From positions 153,514 to 217,513 of the forward strand of contig NZ_MWZD01000022.1 in assembly GCF_002982315.1 (NCBI RefSeq): 64,000 nt of DNA, in the 5' to 3' direction. This DNA is from Leucobacter massiliensis. GTDB lineage: Bacteria > Actinomycetota > Actinomycetes > Actinomycetales > Microbacteriaceae. Below, piece after piece: positions 56,164-64,000 of the stretch. The stretch's first letter is position 1; each line of letters begins with the position of its first letter. The notes beneath the pieces were generated by a model that saw only the letters and a list, made by a program, of their open reading frames with translations, ran no database searches and had not been told where the DNA came from. The position numbers and the translations under genes were made by a program.

Positions 56164-57651
56164 GTGACTGAAGTGCTGCTCTACGTGCTGGGGATCCTGA
56201 TCGTCCTCGCGGGTCTCGCGCTGTCCATCGCCCTGCACGAGATCGGCCACCTGGTGCCGGCGAAGCTCTTTGGCGTGAAGGTGACGCAGTACATGATCGG
56301 CTTCGGCCGCACGCTGTGGTCGCGGAAGAAGGGCGAGACCGAGTACGGCGTCAAGCTGCTTCCCTTCGGCGGCTACGTGGCGATGATCGGCATGTACCCG
56401 CCGAAGAAGCCCGGGGAGGCACCGCGCGCGTCGACCACCGGCTTTCTCAACTCGGTCGTGGAGGAGAGCGCCGGCTCGGTGAGGGCCGGAGCCGCCGGGA
56501 GCCGGCAGGAGCGCGAGGCGGGATCGGCGGCGGACGCCCTCGCCGAGCTCGAACGCATCGGCGACCCGCCCGCCGCGGTGGCCGAGGAGGAGAGCCGCCG
56601 CGGCCTCGCCGGCCTGGCCGACGAGGCGCGACTCGCGAGCGCGGAGACCATCGCCGAGGGCGAGGACCACCGCACCTTCTACCGCCTGCCGATGTGGAAG
56701 AAGATCGTCATCATGCTCGGCGGCCCCGTCATGAACCTGGTGCTGGCGTTCGTCTTCTTCGCGATCTTCCTCGTCGGCTTCGGACTCCCGCAGAACAGCA
56801 CGACGCTCGGCAGCGTCAACGAGTGCCTGCTGCCGGCGTCCAGCAGCGCGAGTTCCTGCTCGGCCTCGGATCCCGCCGCGCCCGCCGCAGCCGCGGGGCT
56901 GCGACCCGGCGACCGGATCGTGTCGGTCGATGGCATCAAGATCGAGAGCTGGGAGCAGTTCCGCGAGATCGTGGGCGACTCGGCCGGTGTGAGCCTCGAG
57001 CTCGGGATCGAGCGCGACGGGACGGCGCAGTCGCTGCGGCTCACTCCCGTCGCGAACGAGCGCGCGGTCGTGAACCCGGACGGCACGGCCGCGACCGACG
57101 CCGAGGGCAGGCCGCGCACCGAGACCGTCGGCATGATCGGCGCCTCGCCGGCGCAGGAGACGGCGCCAAGGCCCCTCACCGAGGTGCCGGCCTTCGTCGG
57201 CGAGAACATCGAGCGGGTCGCCGGCGTGATCGTCAGGCTGCCCGAGCGCATGGTCGACGTGTGGAACGCGGCCTTCGGCAGCGAGGCCCGCGACCCGGAT
57301 GGCCCGATGAGCGTCGTGGGCGTCGGCCGCCTCGCCGGGGAGGTCGCGAGCCTCGATGCCCCGGTCGCCGCTCGTGCCCAGGTGATGGTCGGCCTGCTCG
57401 GCTCGCTGAACGTGGCGCTGTTCGTGTTCAACCTCGTCCCGCTCATGCCGCTGGACGGCGGGCACGTGGCCGGCGCGCTCTACGAGGGGGCGAAACGCGG
57501 GATCGCACGCCTGCGGCGCAAGCCGGATCCCGGGCCGATCGACACCGCGCGAATGGTGCCCGTCACCTTCGCGGTCGTGGTGATCCTGGGCGGCATGAGC
57601 GTGCTGCTCATGTATGCCGACATCGTGAAGCCGGTGCAGTTCTTCGGCTGA
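56164..57651 (+). CDS. rseP: Site-2 protease of the RseP/M50 family
   Basis: 495 residues. Intramembrane zinc protease: ALHEIGHLVPAK carries the zinc His and catalytic Glu in the first membrane helix, GGYVAMIG is the beta-loop, a PDZ domain lies at about 235-300 (GLRPGDRIVSVDGIKIE), and NLVPLMPLDGGHVAG has the zinc Asp. An Ala/Glu-rich segment of about 90 residues (90-175) enlarges the loop before the second helix. Cleaves membrane-spanning anti-sigma factors or signal remnants. Lies between dxr and ispG, a common order. Confidence 0.94.
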   Translation: MTEVLLYVLGILIVLAGLALSIALHEIGHLVPAKLFGVKVTQYMIGFGRTLWSRKKGETEYGVKLLPFGGYVAMIGMYPPKKPGEAPRASTTGFLNSVVEESAGSVRAGAAGSRQEREAGSAADALAELERIGDPPAAVAEEESRRGLAGLADEARLASAETIAEGEDHRTFYRLPMWKKIVIMLGGPVMNLVLAFVFFAIFLVGFGLPQNSTTLGSVNECLLPASSSASSCSASDPAAPAAAAGLRPGDRIVSVDGIKIESWEQFREIVGDSAGVSLELGIERDGTAQSLRLTPVANERAVVNPDGTAATDAEGRPRTETVGMIGASPAQETAPRPLTEVPAFVGENIERVAGVIVRLPERMVDVWNAAFGSEARDPDGPMSVVGVGRLAGEVASLDAPVAARAQVMVGLLGSLNVALFVFNLVPLMPLDGGHVAGALYEGAKRGIARLRRKPDPGPIDTARMVPVTFAVVVILGGMSVLLMYADIVKPVQFFG

Positions 57652-57683
57652 CGGCCGCCGCCGGGCGGTATGCGGCGAGCCGG

Positions 57684-57754
57684 TGTGTACCTTTCTCGCG
57701 GGCGTGTACCTCGATGGCGGTGATCAAGGTGTACGCCGGCGAGAAAGGTACACA
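57684..57754. repeat. Long imperfect palindrome (REP-like) between rseP and ispG
   Basis: Arms of 28 bp (57684-57711 and 57727-57754) match at 25 positions around a 15-nt loop. Each arm has a GTGTACC-type octamer at both ends: GTGTACCT at 57685 and 57704, AGGTGTAC at 57727, AGGTACAC at 57746. Both strands translate to near-identical peptides, as expected. It may terminate rseP transcription, bind a protein, or be a REP-type dispersed element. Confidence 0.8.
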
Positions 57755-57780
57755 CCCAGGAGGCGGGGTCCGGGCGCGGG

Positions 57781-57786
57781 TAGACT
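57781..57786 (+). promoter_or_regulatory. -10 box of ispG, leaderless arrangement
   Basis: TAGACT is 6 nt before the GTG start, with CGGGGC between. Confidence 0.55.
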
Positions 57787-57792
57787 CGGGGC

Positions 57793-58944
57793 GTGCCAGC
57801 AGTCAATCTCGGAATGCCCGCTGTTCCCCAGGTGCTCGCCCCGCGGCGCAAGAGCCGCGAGATCGCCGTCGGCTCCGTGCGGGTCGGGGGCGACGCGCCC
57901 GTCTCGGTGCAGTCGATGACGACGACCCCGACCACCGACATCAACGCGACGCTGCAGCAGATCGCCGAGCTGACGGCGGCGGGATGCGACATCGTGCGCG
58001 TCGCCTGCCCCTCCCGGGACGATGCCGAGGCGCTGCCGATCATCGCGAAGAAGAGCCAGATCCCGGTGATCGCCGATATCCACTTCCAGCCGAACTACGT
58101 CTTCGCGGCGATCGATGCCGGCTGCGCCGCGGTGCGCGTCAACCCCGGCAACATCCGGAAGTTCGACGATCAGGTGGGCGAGATCGCCCGGCGCGCGAAG
58201 GCGGCCGGCGTGTCCCTGCGCATCGGGGTGAACGCGGGATCGCTCGACCCGCGGCTGCTGCAGAAGTACGGCAAGGCGACGCCGGAGGCGCTCGTGGAGA
58301 GCGCCGTGTGGGAGGCCTCGCTGTTCGAGGAGCACGACTTCCACGACTTCAAGATCTCGGTGAAGCACAACGACCCCGTCGTGATGGTGCAGGCGTACCG
58401 GCTGCTCGCCGAGCGCGGCGACTGGCCGCTGCACCTCGGCGTCACGGAGGCGGGACCCGCCTTCCAGGGCACCATCAAGAGCGCGACGGCGTTCGGGATC
58501 CTGCTGTCCGAGGGCATCGGCGACACGATCCGCGTCTCGCTCTCCGCGCCCCCGGTCGAGGAGGTGAAGGTCGGCCTGCAGATCCTGCAGTCGCTGAACC
58601 TGCGGGAGCGCAAGCTGGAGATCGTGTCGTGCCCCTCGTGCGGCCGGGCGCAGGTGGACGTCTACACGCTCGCCGACCAGGTGACCGCGGGGCTCGAGGG
58701 CATGAGCGTGCCGCTGCGGGTCGCCGTGATGGGCTGCGTGGTGAACGGGCCGGGTGAGGCGCGCGAGGCGGACCTGGGCGTCGCGAGCGGCAACGGCAAG
58801 GGGCAGATCTTCGTGAAGGGGGAGGTCATCAAGACCGTGCCCGAGAGCGAGATCGTGGCGACGCTGATCGCCGAGGCCAACCGGATCGCCGCCGAGATGC
58901 CCGCCTCCGAGGGCACCGGGACGCCGCAGGTCGTGACCGCGTAG
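57793..58944 (+). CDS. ispG: 4-hydroxy-3-methylbut-2-enyl diphosphate synthase (GcpE)
   Basis: 383 residues. Penultimate MEP-pathway enzyme, with a 4Fe-4S cluster bound by Cys in [11 protein letters not shown] and [15 protein letters not shown] and a Glu further on. The TIM-barrel part begins [22 protein letters not shown] start at 57793. Cluster assembly would depend on the Suf system. Confidence 0.96.
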   Translation: MPAVNLGMPAVPQVLAPRRKSREIAVGSVRVGGDAPVSVQSMTTTPTTDINATLQQIAELTAAGCDIVRVACPSRDDAEALPIIAKKSQIPVIADIHFQPNYVFAAIDAGCAAVRVNPGNIRKFDDQVGEIARRAKAAGVSLRIGVNAGSLDPRLLQKYGKATPEALVESAVWEASLFEEHDFHDFKISVKHNDPVVMVQAYRLLAERGDWPLHLGVTEAGPAFQGTIKSATAFGILLSEGIGDTIRVSLSAPPVEEVKVGLQILQSLNLRERKLEIVSCPSCGRAQVDVYTLADQVTAGLEGMSVPLRVAVMGCVVNGPGEAREADLGVASGNGKGQIFVKGEVIKTVPESEIVATLIAEANRIAAEMPASEGTGTPQVVTA

Positions 58945-58966
58945 CGGTGCGGACGGCGCACGGGGA

Positions 58967-60013
58967 ATGCGGGGAGACATGACGGGGGGACTCCGGGACG
59001 CGGCGCTCGACGAGGCGATCTCCTCGCTCGTCGCCGAAGCCGGCATCACCGCGCAGCGAGGCCTGATCAGGCGGATCATCGCGAGCGGCATCGGCCTGGG
59101 CCAGGACGGCGCGAGCCGGCTCAATCTGAAGATCACGGCGGCCGCGGTGGAGGAGATGCGTGCCGCGTTCCGGCTCTTCGCCCCCTACTCGGGTATCCCC
59201 AAGGCGACGATCTTCGGATCGGCGCGCACCGAGGTGGGGGACCCGCTGTGGCACGCGGCCGAGGCCGCGGCCCGCGGGCTGGCCGAGCGGGGGTGGACGG
59301 TCGTGACGGGCGCCGGACCCGGCATCATGGAGGCCGCGGCGACGGGCGCGGGGCGCGAGCGCTCGCTGGGCGTGTCGATCCGGCTGCCCTTCGAAGAGCG
59401 CCCCAACGCCATCGTGGAAGACGACGATCGGCGCGTCGCCATGAAGTACTTCTTCACCCGCAAGCTGATGCTGGTGAAGGAGTCGAGCGGCTTCATCTGC
59501 CTGCCGGGCGGATTCGGCACCATGGACGAGACCTTCGAGCTGCTCACCCTGCAGCAGACCGGCAAGATGGAGCCGGTGCCCATCGTGCTGCTGGACCGGC
59601 CAGGCGGCAGCTACTGGAGCGGCTTCGCGCGCTTCGTCACGGAGGAGCTGGCGGGATCCGGGTTGATCGCCGTCGACGATCTCGACCGCGTGCTCGTCAC
59701 CGACTCGGCGGAGGCCGCCGTCGCGGAGGTCACCGGCTTCTGGCGCAACTACGACTCGCTGCGCTGGTTCGACGAGGAGCTCGTGCTGCGTTTGCGCGCG
59801 GCGCCCACCGAGGCGGAGCTGGCGGAGCTGAACGAGCGCTTCTCGGGCATGTGCCTGCGCGGCAGGATCGAGCGCGCCGAGCCGCGCCCCGCTGAGCTCG
59901 CCGAGCGCGACCGCCCCGAGCTGCCCCGGCTCGCGCTGATCCCGCGTCAGCGCGCCATCGGCGAGCTCCACCGCCTCATCCGCGCCCTCGCCCTCCTGCC
60001 GAGCGCCCCGTAG
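58967..60013 (+). CDS. LOG-family (TIGR00730) nucleotide-hydrolase-like protein
   Basis: 348 residues; ATG at 58967, or 58979 after GGGGAG. The Rossmann-type domain has VVTGAGPGIMEAA, FEERPNAIVED, and LPGGFGTMDETFELL, the PGGxGTxxE signature of the LOG/lysine-decarboxylase-like family. Long members cleave nucleotide monophosphates (PpnN-like); short ones make cytokinins. N- and C-terminal helical extensions fit the longer class. It follows ispG by 22 bp. Confidence 0.9.
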   Translation: MRGDMTGGLRDAALDEAISSLVAEAGITAQRGLIRRIIASGIGLGQDGASRLNLKITAAAVEEMRAAFRLFAPYSGIPKATIFGSARTEVGDPLWHAAEAAARGLAERGWTVVTGAGPGIMEAAATGAGRERSLGVSIRLPFEERPNAIVEDDDRRVAMKYFFTRKLMLVKESSGFICLPGGFGTMDETFELLTLQQTGKMEPVPIVLLDRPGGSYWSGFARFVTEELAGSGLIAVDDLDRVLVTDSAEAAVAEVTGFWRNYDSLRWFDEELVLRLRAAPTEAELAELNERFSGMCLRGRIERAEPRPAELAERDRPELPRLALIPRQRAIGELHRLIRALALLPSAP

Positions 60014-60056
60014 CGGTCAGGGCGCAGGGGCCGGGTGCACCCGCGGCTGTGCGCCC

Positions 60057-60617
60057 CTAGGCGTGCCCGGGCGCGTCCCGCCCGGTTCCCGGATCCGCGG
60101 CCGGGTCGGGCACCGTGACGATGCGCTCCTCGACGATGACGTAGCGGCGGAGGCGGGGCCGGCCGACGGCTTCCCCGGCTGCGGCCTCCGGGCCGTTCGC
60201 CGGTTCCGCGTGGCTCGCCCGGGCGTTCGTGTCCGTGCCTGCGGCGGATCCCGCGTCCCCTGCGACGCGCCCCGAGCCCGTGCCCTCGACGGCCGACCCC
60301 GCGCCGGCCCGCGCGTAGTAGTCGAGGATGCGGTCCTCCTCGGCCTCCGTCAGCTCGCCGTCGGCATCGATCCGGGGCGCATCCTTGATGGTCGCCTTGT
60401 CGTAGGACACGTGCAGCACGTGGCCGTCGAACGCCGCGCCGCTCACCGGCACGAACGACTCCGAGGTGCCGAAGAGGCCGGTGGCGACGGTGACGAACAG
60501 GGGCTCGCCGCTGTCGTGGTCGAGGTAGACCTGCTTCACGGTGCCGATCCGCTCGCCGTCCGGGCCGGTGACCCTCGCGTCGAACAGGCTGTTGATGGCG
60601 GTGGTGTCGATCATCAT
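60057..60617 (-). CDS. PRC-barrel domain protein
   Basis: 186 residues from the ATG at 60617, after GGAAGGA. A PRC-barrel (about 1-75: INSLFDARVTGPDGERIGTV, VTVATGLFG) and an acidic helix precede an Ala/Gly-rich linker and a short strand pair RRYVIVEERIVTVPDP, which looks like a remnant or start of a DUF2382-type domain. Function unknown; such proteins are often stress-induced. Same strand as the membrane protein upstream. Confidence 0.85.
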   Translation of the reverse strand: MMIDTTAINSLFDARVTGPDGERIGTVKQVYLDHDSGEPLFVTVATGLFGTSESFVPVSGAAFDGHVLHVSYDKATIKDAPRIDADGELTEAEEDRILDYYARAGAGSAVEGTGSGRVAGDAGSAAGTDTNARASHAEPANGPEAAAGEAVGRPRLRRYVIVEERIVTVPDPAADPGTGRDAPGHA

Positions 60618-60693
60618 GCGTCCTTCCGTGGGTGGGGCTTCACTGAGCACGGGCCTGGCGCAGATCCTGGCGACCTCGGCCCGATGGAGGCGC

Positions 60694-60711
60694 GGATCCG
60701 GATCCGGATCC
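60694..60711. repeat. GGATCC repeated three times
   Basis: Three direct GGATCC hexamers in the gap between the membrane-protein and PRC-barrel genes. Confidence 0.7.
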
Positions 60712-60719
60712 AGCCGTGG

Positions 60720-61355
60720 TCACCGGCCGAGGCCGGCGTGATCGACGCGCCGGTGGTAGCGCATGCCCGCGAGGCCGCCGACGATCGCCCCGCCGAGGCT
60801 GACGAGCGCAACAACGATCGCCGTGACGATGCCGGTCGCGGTCAGGGCGCCCTCGTCGACGGGGATGCGCGGGAAGCCGTTGACGGCGCCGAGCACGTTG
60901 AACTGGGAGCCGGCCAGTGCCGTGACGACCGCAACGACGATCGCGATCACGACCGCCCAGATCCACACCGCCACACCCTGCTTCGCTCCGGAGAACCGCG
61001 CCATGCGGCCCGCCACGTAGCCGCCGCAGAAGTAGGCGATGAAGAGCACGACCGCGAGCGCGATGGCGCTGACGATGCTCACAGTGTCGGCGTTCGCGGC
61101 GAGTTCGTCCGCTGCCTCCTGCACGTCGCCGTCGGCCGCGCCGAGGCCGATCCCAGCCCCGATCGCACTGAGCAGCGCCGTCAGCAGCACGGCGGTTCCC
61201 ATCGCGGCGAGCCAGCCGAAGAACGCGGATCCCCACTTGAAGCCGCCGAAGCGTTCCCTCTCGCGGTCGAGCACCTCCTCCCGGTGCGTCATCCCGCGTT
61301 CCGCTGCGACGGCCGCGGCCGCGCGTTCCTCGCCCATGCGGTGCTGTTCGCTCAT
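60720..61355 (-). CDS. Four- to five-helix membrane protein of unknown function
   Basis: 211 residues. A charged N-terminus (1-40) leads into FGGFKWGSAFFGWLAAMGTA and four or five hydrophobic segments with Gly-rich packing, resembling YrzE/TIGR04086-like proteins; the C-terminus is basic. ATG at 61355 with GGGGGGA upstream. With the PRC-barrel gene it may form an envelope-stress pair. Confidence 0.8.
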   Translation of the reverse strand: MSEQHRMGEERAAAAVAAERGMTHREEVLDRERERFGGFKWGSAFFGWLAAMGTAVLLTALLSAIGAGIGLGAADGDVQEAADELAANADTVSIVSAIALAVVLFIAYFCGGYVAGRMARFSGAKQGVAVWIWAVVIAIVVAVVTALAGSQFNVLGAVNGFPRIPVDEGALTATGIVTAIVVALVSLGGAIVGGLAGMRYHRRVDHAGLGR

Positions 61356-61484
61356 CTCGATCCCCCCGATCTCGGAGCCGGCGCCCGACGCCGGTCGCGC
61401 CCGCCGATCCGCCTCCAGGCTCCCGCGGCGGTCCGGCCGCCGCGACGGGGTTGACCTGCGGGTCGCGGGAGTGCACCATGTCCC

Positions 61485-61526
61485 CGCGCCTCGCGCCTCG
61501 CGCCTCGCGCCCCGCGCCCCGCGCCC
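61485..61526. repeat. 7-bp tandem repeat, CGCGCCT x3 then CGCGCCC x3
   Basis: Six head-to-tail heptamers just downstream of the UvrA-like stop, in non-coding sequence. Likely slippage; could weaken transcription by forming structure. Confidence 0.8.
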
Positions 61527-61553
61527 CGCGCGCTTGCGGGCGCGAGTGCGAGG

Positions 61554-63917
<2,364 letters not shown>

Positions 63918-63924
63918 GGGGGAC

Positions 63925-63930
63925 AGGCTA
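63925..63930 (-). promoter_or_regulatory. -10 box of the UvrA-like gene, leaderless arrangement
   Basis: TAGCCT on the minus strand is 7 nt from the ATG; only GTCCCCC lies between, with no ribosome binding site. Confidence 0.55.
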
Positions 63931-63981
63931 GCGCGCACCGCGGACAAACGGTACGTGCATCACATCTGGGGCGGGTACACC

Positions 63982-64000
63982 CCGTCTCTTATAAACATCT
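63982..64000 (-). other. Tn5 mosaic-end-like sequence at the window end
   Basis: The last 19 bases match the Tn5 mosaic end at 17 of 19 positions, ending exactly at 64000. This is expected if the contig ends in library adapter, although adapter would normally match exactly. Otherwise it is an upstream element of the UvrA-like gene. Confidence 0.5.

Noticed and set aside
56316..58757. An 813-codon plus-strand frame over rseP and ispG
   Set aside because: Out-of-frame shadow spanning two recognised genes and the palindrome between them.

Overview
This is a high-GC Gram-positive chromosome segment, most likely from a Microbacteriaceae-type actinobacterium (a Leucobacter-like genus is a guess). 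The signs are uniformly GC-rich codon use, many GTG starts with 4-bp overlaps, -10 boxes of the TAGNNT type, an SufS/SufU iron-sulfur pair, a fused trehalose synthase/phosphatase, an MEP isoprenoid pathway and a glutathione-independent formaldehyde dehydrogenase. No phage, IS element or CRISPR array was found. Most of the window is ordinary chromosomal metabolism with a few accessory blocks.

Region 1 (about 440-11572) is the most unusual part: a catabolic cluster built around a LacI-family repressor (5399-6400). It holds a TIM-barrel sugar isomerase/epimerase, a Gfo/Idh/MocA oxidoreductase, a polyamine-type ABC importer (ATPase, two permeases and a separately transcribed lipoprotein), a DmpA-type self-cleaving aminopeptidase, a DUF3500 protein, and a VOC-like domain fused to an RraA/HMG-aldolase domain. 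Six copies of a LacI-type operator (core AATCGATT or close) lie at its promoters, so it reads as one local regulon. Its substrate is unknown.

Region 2 (11666-23302) holds serC, a DtxR-type metalloregulator with a candidate self-operator, gdhA, a secreted NlpC/P60 protein, tRNA-Arg(CCU) followed by a 144-bp tandem repeat that copies the tRNA 3' end, a META-domain lipoprotein, a Na/Pi cotransporter-like protein, a MarR regulator next to a DUF3105-DUF305 pair, and otsAB. Region 3 (23343-35951) has a YbdK-type carboxylate-amine ligase, a four-gene peptide/nickel-type ABC importer, a TetR regulator, an MFS transporter, an M20 peptidase, a FadH-like flavoenzyme and a cold-shock protein.

Region 4 (36174-42386) is a de novo NAD operon, nrtR-nadA-nadB-nadC-cysteine desulfurase, with stop/start overlaps throughout and a 25-bp palindrome of NrtR type over the predicted transcription start. 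Region 5 (42484-53664) has a DUF4192 protein, an orphan SdhA/NadB-like flavoprotein divergent from a LysR regulator, fdhA, sufU-sufS, an MFS transporter, a DsbA-like membrane protein and rsmI. Region 6 (53765-63917) has an FKBP lipoprotein, dxr, rseP and ispG (two MEP-pathway genes around a site-2 protease), a LOG-family protein, a PRC-barrel protein, a membrane protein and a short UvrA-like ABC ATPase.

Several genes (serC, the M20 peptidase, rsmI, rseP, ispG, the UvrA-like gene) have a TANNNT box 6-7 nt before the start codon, which suggests leaderless mRNAs. The last 19 bases of the window, and one internal site at 52779-52797, resemble the Tn5 mosaic end.
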